Made by a program: the position numbers and the translations under genes. The notes beneath the pieces were generated by a model, which searched no databases, was not told the DNA's origin, and saw only the letters and a program-made list of their open reading frames with translations. Shown one piece after another: positions 34,336-46,325 of a stretch of DNA of 64,000 nucleotides; position 1 is the first letter of the stretch; each line of letters starts with the position of its first letter. The stretch is from Solen grandis (lineage: Eukaryota > Mollusca > Bivalvia > Adapedonta > Solenidae), in contig CM037788.1 in assembly GCA_021229015.1 (NCBI GenBank), positions 57,161,525 to 57,225,524 of the forward strand, written 5' to 3'.

Positions 34336-35160
34336 TTACCGAAGTCAGTTAGAAACGCGCTATTTAATTGGTTTAAAATCTTGTTTATGCATATAAATTA
34401 CTTAAAAGGTCAATCTGACGTGACCCCTAATGCGATGTTGTCAGATCCTAATCGCGGATAGTAGAGGAGTGCAAATTAGGATATGATTTTAATGAGATGG
34501 AACTGACTCGAGCTTCCTCTGGTCTCCATGGTAACAGTGAATATCCAGCAAGAATATTCTTTATCAGCCTGAGATATATTCATACAGCTCATTTCATATG
34601 TATTTTTTGTGTGTCAAAGATTTAAACAAGCAATTAATAGTTCAAGATTCCAAAAGTGTCATCGTAGCGTTGAAATCAGTAATCTGGTGAACAACACATC
34701 AATAATTGCTTTTCATGAATATATTTATAATGGGACGGTACTCAAAACCAGCAAAGCCCACCTCTGCTTAGTGGTCACTTCCTTTAAATTCATTGACTGG
34801 CTGCCTAGGACAGGTATCTTGTTTAATATTAGATCTTTTTTTAAATTTATTTGCTTCCCAGTTAAAAAAAATCATTTCGGAAGAAAATTAAAGAAAATTT
34901 ACTGGTACTTTTTAATTCTTTCATCCTATATTTTAAAGTAGCCAGTTTTTTACAGGAAAAAAATCTTCAGAATTTTTAGGGAAGTAAAAATGTTTTGAAA
35001 TTTAGCATTCTTCTATTCATCCTGTTCAGTCCTCCTTTTATTAGAAACAGACATGAAAAAAAGTCAAATTCAGCCAGGAAATTAAGTAGAATGGATTTAT
35101 TGTGTGTACTAAATATGTTCCATCATTATTCTTATACTGAAGCAGAAATTAAATTTTTCC
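34336..35160. other. No gene recognised
   Basis: A 110-codon frame at 34609-34941 is AT-rich and Phe/Ile/Lys-heavy, as expected for chance. Confidence 0.45.
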
Positions 35161-35402
35161 TTAAACCTTTCCCTCATAGAGGGAACCATGAAAAGACCTA
35201 TGCAAACAGCATAAAACCAGATCAGCCTGCGAGTAACTCACAGTCTGATCAGGTTTTATGCTGTTCTCTGCTCCTCAGTGGTCTGGAAATGAGGATTTTG
35301 TAATTTAATTTGGTAAGGTTTAACTGTGGTTTTCTGCAGATCAGGCTTTATGTGATACCTATTGAGGGCATCAAAATGAGTCTATATGAGGGAAAGGGTT
35401 AA
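35161..35402 (-). mobile_element. TTAA hairpin MITE, copy 6 (left part of a 609-bp duplicated segment)
   Basis: Full-length family member with the hairpin near its left end; the left terminus has drifted (ttaaacctttccc). Its right flank to 35769 is shared with the copy at 50686. Confidence 0.85.
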
Positions 35403-35769
35403 TTTTGTAAATAAGAGTAAGACCAAGATATGAAATTGTTTTGTTAATTTATATCATGCATACTTTTGTGACAGTTTCACAGTCTGTTGATCTTTTTATG
35501 TGTGCTCCTTCAAATGAGTTGGGTCCAGGTTGTCTGTAGATAAAGAATTTCAAGGCCTTAGAGAGTGCCATATATTAACTACTTTTACTGAAAACTTCAT
35601 TAACTTATTTTCAGCTTGAAATTGAAATAGGAAAAAAAAACGCCATAACTCGGGAAAATAAGCATTATGTAGGATTGGAGGAAGAAACCAATGCCATACA
35701 AGAAGTGAGATATGTCTGTATGACAAGGTCTTTCACTGGTCAGACAATACAGGGGTATCCGAGAAAATC
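35403..35769. repeat. Flank duplicated with MITE copy 6
   Basis: Near-identical to 50939-51301, from ttttgtaaataagagtaag to ggggtatccgagaaaatc, with scattered substitutions and a length change in an A run. Similarity stops at 35769/51301. On the left it stops at the MITE's outer end. Confidence 0.85.
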
Positions 35770-36811
35770 ATCTGTCATCCACAGGTGTTTGCAGAAAATT
35801 CCACTAAAAACAAAACGGCTGTCACCTCCTGGAATGAATCTGTACTCACTTGCCTTTCACAAGTCTTGTATCTGTTAATTTCTTTTTGTCAACAGCAGAT
35901 GATTGGTTTTAAAATCTTGGAGTATTGGAGTGTCATGTGCAGGAGAGATGATAAATAGAGAAGATCAGTTGCAGGGACCAGGATGTGAATCTTCAGCACA
36001 ACTTCAATGATGCATTGCTGTTACAAGCCTCTCTGTGTTTGACAACTCGGAGTGGCACTTAATAGAGACTTTAGAACCCATCCGCGTTTGCTTCGTCTTT
36101 TATGGTCGGTCATTTCTTGTATATACGATTATACTAGCCTGGCATGATGTTCTCCCCCCAAAATACTGTATATTTTTTTTAATTATAATTTTCATGTTCA
36201 AGCTTATTATATGGCGATTAGATTCTATAGGAATTTGAGTTTGAATCTTAGATTTACTCAAGAATTTTTGAGAATTGAGTCCAGATAGGCCCATGCAGGT
36301 TAGGCAATTTCATTATCTGCGTCACCACAATTTCTAAAATGTGAAGAAAAAAAAATGAAGATTAAAAATGAATGCTATAGGATCATGCCTTTAAAACAAA
36401 ACAACTATTAAACGATGGTGTATAATAGATGTTTAACACACACAAACACACACGCACAGAGTTATGAAATCGTGGCTCCATCATCATCTTAGTGTGAAAA
36501 CATTGTCACAGTCTGGTCTGGTTTTCAAGGTGAAGATAATTATCATATCAGGTAGGTGGGGTAGCAAACAGTTTATTGTGTTGTTGTAAGTTGGTTCCCT
36601 GCTTGTACTCTATATTCTACAATATAACAAGGGTAAGCTACAGTAACTGAATTAGGACATGTGTCATAGTCTTCTTTGGTTTTAAACTATAAATGTCCCA
36701 GACATTTTAAGGAAAATTGTAAATATAGATAAACCAGGAAATGTAATTTCTTTCGTAGTCGGCCTCCAGTTGTATTCCCACTTCACAGAATTTGGGGACT
36801 TGGGAATCATC
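35770..36811. other. Nothing recognised
   Basis: AT-rich, short chance frames only, up to the 18-bp array. Confidence 0.45.
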
Positions 36812-37815
36812 ATGTCCTGCCCCCTCACTACGTCCTATCCCCTCACTACGTCCTGTCCCCTCACTACGTCCTATTCCCTCACTACATCCTATCCCCTCAC
36901 TACGTCCTGTCCCCTCACTACGTCCTATCCCCTCACTATGTCCTGTCCCCTCACTACGTCCTGTCCCCTCACTACGTCCTATCCCCTTATTAGGTCCTGT
37001 CCCCTCACTACGTCCTATCCCCTCACTAGTTCCTGTCCCCTCACTAGTTCCTGTACCCTCACTACGTCCTATCCCCTCACTAGTTCCTGTCCCCTCACTA
37101 CGTCCTATCCCCTCACTATGTCCTATCCCCTCACTAGTTCCTGTCCCCTCATTAGTCCTATCCCCTCACTAGTTCCTGTCCCCTCACTAGTTCCTGTCCC
37201 CTCACTACGTCCTATCCCCTCACTACGTCCTGTCCCCTCACTAGTTCCTGTCCCCTCACTAGTTCCTGTCCCCTCACTACGTCCTGTCCCCTCACTAGTT
37301 CCTGTCCCCTCACTACGTCCTGTCCCCTCACTATGTCCTGTCCCCTCACTAGTTCCTGTCCCCTCACTACGTCCTGTCCCCTCACTAGTTCCTGTCCCCT
37401 CACTACGTCCTGTCCCCTCACTACGTCCTGTCCCCTCACTACTTCCTGTCCCCTCACTACGTCCTATCTCCTCACTAGTTCCTGTCCCCTCACTACGTCC
37501 TATCCCCTCACTACGTCCTATTCCCTCACTAGGTTCTGTCCCCTCACTACGTCCTATCTCCTCACTAGTTCCTGTCCCCTCACTACGTCCTATCCCCTCA
37601 CTACGTCCTATCCCCTCACTAGGTCCTGTCCCCTCACTACGTCCTATCCCCTCACTAGGTCCTGTCCCCTCACTATGTCCTATCCCCTCACTAGTCCTAT
37701 CCCTCACTAGTCCTTCCCCCCTCACTATTCCTGTCCCCTCACTACGTCCTATCCCCTCACTACATCCTATTCCCTCACTACGTCCTATCCCCTCACTAGG
37801 TTCTGTCCTTCACTC
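36812..37815 (+). repeat. 18-bp minisatellite, about 55 copies
   Basis: Unit cctgtcccctcactacgt with c/t and acg/agt/atg variants; C-rich on the plus strand. Because 18 is divisible by three, frames stay open on both strands (351 codons plus, 200 minus); they are not taken as genes. Confidence 0.94.
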
Positions 37816-38284
37816 TCATTACTAAAACATTTGGTGGGTTGCAGAGGTATATATCACCTTTAGTGAAATTTATTTTTGTGTGTGAAATTTTTTAAAGGTA
37901 AATGCTAATATTCAATTAAGCAACCAAGTTCTTAATTTACGAGAAAATACATCATGTAGAAAATGTCATAATTATGAATCCACTGATTCAGAAAGAATTC
38001 AGCAGGGATGGTAATGATAAATCATAGCAGATTTGCAGAGCATAATTAGTTAATGCTTTATTGATAATGTTCTTTGTTTACTGCTTAGTGAGACATGCAT
38101 GTGCCAACCAATAAATATACATAACACACAAACAATAAGCAACATAATCCTGAATTTTAAATGGCAGAGACCAATTTTTTTTTTTTTCAGATACCATAAT
38201 CATGTCCTCATAAAAAAACAATGACCTCTTTGTTCAGAGGTCACCTCCACCTCAGCCTCCCAGGAGATCACATCAATATCCAAC

Positions 38285-38571
38285 TTAACCCTTTCCCTCA
38301 TATAGACTCATTTTAACCCTTTCCCTCATATAGACTCATTTTAACCCTTTCCCTCATACTCATTTTAACCCTTTCCCTCATATAGACTCATTTTAACCCT
38401 TTCCCTCATATAGACTCATTTTGACGCACTCAATAGGTACCACATAAAGCCTGATCTGCAGAAAACCACAGTTAAACCTTACCAAATTTATTTACAAAAT
38501 CCTCATTTCCAGACCACTGAGGAGCAGCGCATAGGTCTTTTCATGGTTTCCTCTATGAGGGAAAGGGTTAA
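38285..38571 (+). mobile_element. TTAA MITE copy 7 with five tandem left ends and lost hairpin
   Basis: The terminal ~28-bp segment taaccctttccctcatatag plus actcatttt is repeated five times (one copy shortened) before the element body begins. The central hairpin is deleted, with gaggagcagcg joining directly to cataggtctttt. The right end is intact with TTAA. Confidence 0.85.
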
Positions 38572-38879
38572 GATTGCCTCCCAGATCTGTATCAACTCCA
38601 CTGGAGGTTGCCTCCCCTGCCATCTTGACCCCACTTAAGAGCATGCCTTGGTATGGAAAAGTTTATGACAAGGACTGGTGCTAAATATTGTAATTTCAAC
38701 GTTGTAAATTTGAAAGGTGATAATGTATGCATACATATCAACTTTACACGCCTTTCATTTTTATTTCTTCATGCAACTAATTGCTTTAATTACTTTATTA
38801 TGTAACATTTATTATCTAGCAACTGACGTTCAGTATTTCATGTCATCATCTTTGCTCTTCTAGTAGCAGATGTCTAAGA

Positions 38880-39014
38880 GGGTCAAAGTCTCGGCAGGGT
38901 CTTCCAGATTTTTCTCATAGGAAGCCTTCAGGCTGGCTTGCAGTAAGTCAGTGGTTCTACCTGGATACTTCTGCTCGGGGTTTTCTTCTACCTGGAAGAA
39001 GTTTATGACAACAA
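38880..39014 (+). mobile_element. Truncated SINE body
   Basis: ggaagccttcaggctggctt, gcagtaagtcagtggttcta and gggttttcttctacctg match the SINE body; the 3' part is lost and a TTAA MITE follows at 39018. Confidence 0.6.
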
Positions 39015-39017
39015 CAG

Positions 39018-39259
39018 TTAACCCTTTCCCTCATATATACTCATTTTGACGCCCTCAATAGGTATCACATAAAGCCTGATCTGCAGAAAACCACAGTTAA
39101 ACCTTACCAAATTTAATTACAAAATCCTCATTTCATGACAACTGAGGAGCAGCGAACAGCATAAAACCTGATCAGCCTGCGAGTTACTCGCAGGCTGATC
39201 TGGTTTTATGCTGTTCGCATAGGTCTTTTCATGGTGTCCTCTATGAGGGAAAGGGTTAA
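39018..39259 (+). mobile_element. TTAA hairpin MITE, copy 8
   Basis: Full-length, orientation A, both TTAA ends and intact hairpin. Confidence 0.85.
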
Positions 39260-39896
39260 CTCCAACATCCAACAAAAAAAAGCATACATTTGTAAATACA
39301 TTTGTACATGCATGTGTGTATGAGTGTGACCTGTGTGCATGTGTGTGAAATGTCTATGTTTAGATTGGTTCTAAAGTAACAAAAGTAAACAAACCTGACA
39401 GATTTATGATGTGTATTGTGGTCAAAATGAGAAAACCAGTCCAGTAAAAGACACCACTAAGTATACTGCCACCTGAGACCACATTTTCAAAGGAACGGCA
39501 GGACAAATAATGTGACCACTGGACTTGTCTTCGTTAATGTCTGTCGCGATGAGACTTCAAGTGACTAAGTGTTTTTGTCAGGGACATTTGCATATTCTCA
39601 AAATACAATAAAACTTTTCTACCATTCAGGAATGGCAGATGGGGTGTTTATCTTGGGGGAATACTTCACTATAGTAACATTTAAAAGACTTATACATTTA
39701 ATTTTTTCTAGACATACACGCATCTGGTTTATAAGGAATTTTATTTGAAATGATTCTAGTTACTACAATATAAATTCTGTTAAACTTTCATGTGATTGCT
39801 TTTAAATTTAAATTTGTTATTTATACTCAGTTTCATAAGATAGTCTTCACACCAGGTTTTCATGAAACTTTTACTTCAAAAAGACTCCATTAGATA

Positions 39897-40135
39897 TGTT
39901 GGCAAAAAGATACGTTGGCAAAAAGATACGTTGACAAAAAGATACGTTGACAAAAAGATACGTTGGCAAAAAGATACGTTGACAAAAAGATACGTTGACA
40001 AAAAGATACGTTGACAAAAAGATACGTTGACAAAAAAACTTACAAAGATACGTTGCAAAAAGATACTGCAAATATCGTGCAAAAAGATACGTTGACAAAA
40101 AAATACGTTGGCAAAAAAATACGTTGACAAAAAGA
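39897..40135 (+). repeat. 16-bp minisatellite, about 14 copies
   Basis: Unit gatacgttgacaaaaa (also gttggc), disordered near 40040-40080. Confidence 0.9.
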
Positions 40136-40339
40136 ATAGACTCAGACTAGACAGTTCCTGTTTGACTGTAATAAAATTTTTGTAAATATAAAATAATAAA
40201 AAAAGTGTCAACAATTCCTTTAAAAAATGTGTAGCCCTGTATATCTTTTTGTAGGGCCAAGGTTCATAATTAACAAATCAATTGCTGCTGTTTAAATGGC
40301 TGCAATTAATTTGTGTATCTTAAGATATGTTTGATGGCT

Positions 40340-40552
40340 TCAAATTGTGAGGGCAGCACATTGGATGTGGCAGGAAAAGCCCGGTCCACCGAACCATGTG
40401 TCGCCGAGGATAGGTATAAGCGTGTATAGACCAATGGTGCCATCTGCAACAACCATGTCAGTCAGTTCTGTTGTCACGGCAGCTGATGCCCAGGTAATTT
40501 GATAAGATGTGACATCTGCATGTGCAACACATGGTCCCGTTCCAATCTCCAC
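40340..40552 (-). CDS. Unidentified possible exon, minus strand
   Basis: A 70-codon frame with balanced, protein-like composition (GTGPCVAHADVTSYQITWAS, then LYTLIPILGDTWFGGPGFSC, then HIQCAALTI and stop). The apparent start is a GTG, so it is more likely an internal or last exon than a gene. Four cysteines and a Trp-rich core would suit an extracellular protein, but no family is recognised. Could be chance. Confidence 0.25.
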   Translation of the reverse strand: MEIGTGPCVAHADVTSYQITWASAAVTTELTDMVVADGTIGLYTLIPILGDTWFGGPGFSCHIQCAALTI

Positions 40553-43550
40553 TTCGCTATGCGCTTGTGTTGTTTTATTTTTTTTTACCTATATTGAACA
40601 AACTGCTGTAACAGCCTTTGCTGAGGTAAGTAAAATCAACATTTTTCGATGTTTGGGTACTATGCATGGAACGCAAAGGGAACGAAATGGCTATACCAGC
40701 TGGGGCCATTTGGGCGGAATTGACGTATTTTCTGTTGTGGATATTTGTTCCGTGTTTGTGTCACATTTGGTAAATGTATTGGACTGTTACCGTGGTTACA
40801 TTAGTCTTTAGTTCAGCTTAAAATTTATCATTGCAAATCATGTTCAACTTAATATTCAGTTTTACAAATATTTTCATATTTGTATAGATCAAAACTTCTT
40901 AATTAATATGAAAACAATGCATGTTGGGTTTTACAAGAACTTCAAAATTGTCATGTTTTTTGTACAAATTCACCAATGAAATGATATTTATTAATTCAGG
41001 AATAATAATGTGGGTCTGTTGAGTAGGTCAAAAGTTGGGTTAGACATCTTTGCAAAAACAAAATTTCATTTATGATTTTAGTGAAGAAGTGAGCATATTC
41101 TTCATCATAACAATTAAATAACATAGGTAGCCATGTGCTTTAAGTTTTAGCAAACAAATGATCTTGGAAGGTTTTCACGAATGTTAGGAAAAACTGTACA
41201 TCTGACCAAAGAATTATTAGGACCTTTGTGTAAGACAAAATTTTTCACTTCGCATGCACTATATACCATTAAAATTGATAAATAAAATTCTTATAGCAGT
41301 ATTTCCCTCTGAATTGAAAAATTTGCTTTTCACATTAGTTTAAAATGATGTCATATACCACGTGGTATGGTCATACTGATCTTGACTGTCCAGAAAGCAA
41401 GCATGGCCCAGGTTTGTTGGAGTACTTTGATGTTTTTGTGTGTTTATCAGTGAACTTTTAAAGACCCATAATATTCTTCCCTTCCAAAAGCAGTGTATAT
41501 TCTTCCAACAGAATAGCAATTAAGTTTGTGGTACAAATTTGTTACAAAGTGCAATCCATACCATACTTGTTATAGACAACGTTACTACAATGCATATAAG
41601 AAAGAATCTTTTACGTAAGACCATTAATTGTTACAAAAATAATTAATTTCCATAGTCTGCATAGTCTTCGCCAATTTTCTGGCATTTTCCATAGACCTTC
41701 TGTATGACACATTGTATCCGTTAACGAATCATGTGTGCATAAAATGATGACATAGCAGATAAACAAACAGTTTTTCAAATTCAAATTATTTCTGATTACA
41801 GATTGTCATTAGAAATATTCACCAGTGAAACAATGAGAGTATTTTAACATCCATCCAAAATACTAACTTGCTTTATTTGGTCAACATTTTCAATGCGTTT
41901 TTTACTTTACAGCATAATATATCTGCACATTATGTACCATTTTTGTAAGTTTACAATATTGTTATTTTATATTTTCTTTTTATGAAAATGGAATCCATTA
42001 TTGAATATAATGGACCTTTAAATACTTCTCTATCTAATGGGACTTCTTTTCGTTTTTTAAAAAGTAAATATGAAAACCATTACGTAAGGGGTAAAAGATT
42101 AATAGCATCACTTCCCAAGGGGCATAACTCTGTCATGACTACAATCCCTGAAGAGCTCTGTCTGCTTCACAGCTGTCTGGGATCACCAAGAAGCTTTATT
42201 TCCTCAGAACAATGCACCTACTGACCGAGATCTACCTCAGCAGCTGCAGACCAGGCAGACTGGCTCCAGCACTGGGCCTGTTAAGATCCAAGACACCTGT
42301 TAAGTGTTTCATATCCCCCCTTCCACGCATCTGTTTTGTGTATCAGAAAGAGGGCTGGCAGCCGTATAACGGACAGTTGCAGATAAGGTGGGAGATGTGC
42401 CTTGTTTGTGTATCCATCCGCTTTTGACACCGGGGTAAATTGAGTCTTGCCAGACACATTTGCCACTTGATCATCGACTCCTTTTTTTACATACCTATTT
42501 TTATGAATACACAATATATTGCTCCACTGTCCTATTGTTTAAGGTTAATGTGTATTTTGTCGGCAGTGTTGTGGGTCAGACATAGGAAGACGCCTTTACA
42601 GTACCAAAATTTTAGGGGGAAAAAGGCCATTTTCTTAATACCCAGGGATAAATAACCAAATTGGAGAAAACTGTATTTAAAGAAATTTTCGGAGGGGAAG
42701 ATGCCTATGAATGGCTCCTGATAAAGAAGTTTGAGGCTTAATGACCTAAGAGGTTCTGATTTGTGACCATGTAACAGCCCCTGCATGCAGTATGTTCAAT
42801 TTTAAATCACATGAATCACTATGTGAAATCCACCAGAGGGAAATGACCCCTGAAACCTGTATAACACGAGGTCAGCTGGAAAGTTTGTTGTCAGCAGGGT
42901 GTCACACTGAACCACACTTGTCATAATTTCATTAATCAGCTTTCATTTGACAGCATGCTTTACTTACCTAATATTCCAGAAACATAAATCCCCAGGCTTG
43001 TTTAATTCACTCTATAAATTTTAATGAGATTGCTTATTTCTTAGAAAATACACTTGTGTAAGCTTTTCTTTTTTCTAAAGAAAAAAAGGTGTTTTATTGT
43101 ATAAGTGAGTTACCAGTAGCTTCTAGATTTGTCTTAAACTTGCCCAATTTAAATTTATCTGTCACCCAAATTTTCTGTAGATAATTTAATATTTGTAGCT
43201 CAGATAAATTGGGAATTAACAGTTACATTTTGTAACATATTGATAATGAAGATGATGAGGGAATAGATGAAGAAGAAATTGTTAATAAAATATTAGACTT
43301 AACTATGCATTAAAATGATTCATACCATTCATTATATATCAACCTTTTTTTTCCAAAGAATACATGTAATCATGTTCAAATTTACCAGACTTGAATATTC
43401 ATCAATTTTATATTTAACTTTAAATGAAATATTAACTAAAACAGTGGATTTTTCTTTGCCATGCAGACTGTGTTACTGCCACCTCCAAATAAAGGCCAAA
43501 TTTTAGTTGCCCTAATCAGTGGCTTTTGTTCACAGATTATGTTACATATT
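40553..43550. other. No supported gene; possible isolated exon signals
   Basis: A donor-like gctgaggtaagt at 40617-40628 and an exon-like block at 42170-42300 (cttcacag ... cacctgttaagt) exist, but no frame gives a recognisable protein. Confidence 0.4.
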
Positions 43551-43991
43551 AGTCCCCTACCGGTTTTCACACCGGAGGGGACTATAGGTTTGCCCTCCAT
43601 CTGTCCGTCTGTCCGTCTGTCTGTCCGCTCAAATCTGGATCCCGCGATAACTTAATAACTAAGCAAGCTAACTTGATGAAACTTGGTATATGACTAGATG
43701 GCAATGTGTAGATTATGCACGTCATTTTATTTTTGTTCTTCGACTAAAATTGTGGTTGCTATGGTAACGGAAATAGTGAAAATATGGCAAAAATGGGATC
43801 CCGCGATAACTAAGCAAGCTAACTTGATGAAACTTGGTATATGACTAGATGGCAATGTGTAGATTATGCACATCATTTTATTTTTGTTCTTCGACTAAAA
43901 TTGTGGTTGCTATGGTAACGGAAATAGTGAAAATATGGCAAAAAATGGGATTGATTACCATATTGAGTCAAGGTGGAGCCGGTAGGGGACT
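43551..43991. mobile_element. 441-bp element with AGTCCCCTACCGG ends and internal duplication
   Basis: Ends AGTCCCCTACCGG and CCGGTAGGGGACT are perfect inverted repeats. Near the left end a small hairpin (ccggttttcacaccgg) and a (tctgtccg)n stretch occur. The interior holds two ~155-bp direct copies (43638-43794, 43796-43950) starting gatcccgcgataac. Confidence 0.75.
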
Positions 43992-44270
43992 TTATGTGTT
44001 GCATACAACACCAGGTACTTGTTATTTGATTGGTATTTGCAAGCACTAACAAATAATTAAGGTCTATCGGTATTCTTTTAAATTTTACATTACTCGCTGA
44101 TTGTTTCCTTTCTATTACTCCTGGTACTATTGTCTGTTAATGTTAAAAATAGCAAATAGTCAAGTTATGTTTTAGTACAAAGATCAAAGGTTATTGTATC
44201 CCAGCATCATAAAGAGAAATATGAGAACTGTACTACAATCCTGCTCAGTCCCATTGTGTTTCACAAAATG

Positions 44271-44344
44271 TGGGCTTAGCGCAAAAGGGTCGTAACTTAT
44301 ATGTATTAATTAAAGAACAAGTTGAGACTCTTTTGCACTGAGCC
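44271..44344. repeat. Small inverted-repeat element GGGCTTAGCGCAAAAGGG
   Basis: gggcttagcgcaaaagggtc and (inverse) ggctcagtgcaaaagagtct pair around a short AT loop, 74 bp in all. A second partial copy is at 47978-48017. Confidence 0.5.
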
Positions 44345-46129
44345 ATCGAAAAATGATTGAGGAATAAAATTTTGGACTTAATTTCATCAGCAGAAGAGCA
44401 GATCTCTTATCAGTGAATGGACCAACTGTCATTTTAAAGTTTGTTTTTTTTTGTTTTTTTTCAAGAGTTATGGCCCCTTGTCACTTGGAAATTTGGCTTT
44501 ATGTTCAACAGCAAGAACCCTAGGCTGGTTTACCTGCACCAAGTGGCCAATTTTTCTTGTTCTCTTTCCTGACTGCTTAAGACAGGTTTAGCTGTATATT
44601 ATATATTCTCAAGGATTTTAAGGTGTAAAACTTTGATGCTTCATGTCTTTTTTTTTCACAGGTTCACCCCTCCTATAAACTTGTATATTCTATGGTGATG
44701 AAATAAAAGTATGACAATCTATTGCTGAATTTTGCTTTATTTTATTTTTGAATAAACCAAAATCATGTGAAAAACACAAAGTGAAGTATTCAACATATTT
44801 CTAAGTTGAAACATTTTTTAAATTCTTCACTATAATTATATTGTTTTGTGGCCATTGAAGGCCAGTATTATTCTGTGCTATATTTAGATCTTTATAAACA
44901 GTATTTTCTTCAAAAGTAATGCATTTCAAGATATTTTTTGACAAAAGATAAGGCTAATGTTCATTTGATGTATTTTCACTTTATTCTGATTTTTTTTTTC
45001 CGTAATAAAACATTATAGAAGTATACTGTTAATTTTCGTACTGAGAAACTTACATGCCATACATTTATCCATCTGCTTTAAATACGATATCAGACGGAAA
45101 AATTATTTCAGCACATTTTCACACCATTGCCCATTTCAGATCTTGAATTTTTTTTTATTTCTTGTCAGCACTTACAAAATACAAGATATTAACTGTTATC
45201 AGAGAAGAGACGCTGTTTATAAAATTTTTGATCTACTAAAAAGAAATCTTTGTAGAGCTGGATGATACCATCGAAGATTAAGTGCCTGGAAAACTTACAA
45301 TCAAGCTGTGAACAGATGTGTACCAAACACGTGGTATTTAATCGAGCATTTTCTTATAAAAGAGTCAAGTTACTTTTTCTCTCTCCGTGGTTGAAAATTG
45401 CTTTAAGTAATGACTTTATTTCTGATTTTTTGTTGTTGTTGTTGATGGGTTTTTTTTACCATTTTTTTTTTTTTTTTTGTAAATAAAAATTTGGTTATTA
45501 AAATTAGTATATATATTTGTGTCTAAATGGTTGAACTTGGGGTTGAGTTGGCAACACATTAAGTTTCTGCTGAATAGTTTTTTTCTGAGTGAGGTATCTC
45601 AAATGTTTGCACATCTAAATTTTACTCTGAAATATCAGCTTAAAACCAGGGAAAACAAAGTACTAACAGGTTATTTAAAGTTTTATAACATTCTTTGTGG
45701 CAGACAGTATACAAACATGCCTAATATGCAAGACCTGCAAAATTATTTTCAGATGTGTTGCATAATATATCCTTTATACAGGTCATCTGGACTCTGATCC
45801 CATACTGGTCTAGACTCAACTGTACTCAGATTGCTTTGTGGACATAAATTTCGATATGAACAGAAATGCTGTAATAAAAAAAACACATTTTTATTTCTTT
45901 CTGGACCACACCATCTTTCTTATATAATCTCCAATTATCTCATAAAATATGCTTGAACAGCACAGAAAAAATTGCCTTCAATAAGAAACATAAGTTGATT
46001 AATGACATATTATGATACTTACGGCTGCAAAAAGAAAATTCCTCCCCCTATAAAAACTGAGCCTGTATCTGTATTTTTAGACTTCTGTTACATAATATAC
46101 AGCCGTGTTATGTCAGGTGGGTAGTATGG
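44345..46129. other. No gene recognised
   Basis: AT-rich with T runs; a ttttttttcacag followed by aataaa at about 44650-44710 looks like a last exon but has no upstream partner. Confidence 0.4.
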
Positions 46130-46325
46130 TAAAGCCATGTGTTCGTTGGAAAATCATGCGAGCAGGTGCTTGAGAGGATTGGTGGCGCCACTGTTGGTTC
46201 CAGGAGCCTGGTGTGTCACATTTCAGCTCACACGCTGGCGGAACAGTGAGCAAGTACAGCCGTAGGAGTATACAGCACAGGCTCATCGGCTCTGCTGTTG
46301 TTTCGCAAGAGAGAGATGAAACGGA
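46130..46325. other. GC-rich unique segment, function unknown
   Basis: An island of higher GC (gattggtggcgccactgttg, cacacgctggcggaacagtg) within strongly AT-rich sequence. No long frame, no repeat match within the window. It could be a non-coding exon, conserved element or old repeat. Confidence 0.3.

Noticed and set aside
36770..37825. 351-codon Ser/Pro/Leu/Thr-rich open frame
   Set aside because: Produced by the 18-bp array; other frames and the opposite strand are equally open.
42170..42300. Exon-like block with acceptor cttcacag and donor gttaagt
   Set aside because: Two frames are open but neither gives a recognisable protein, and no partner exon was found.
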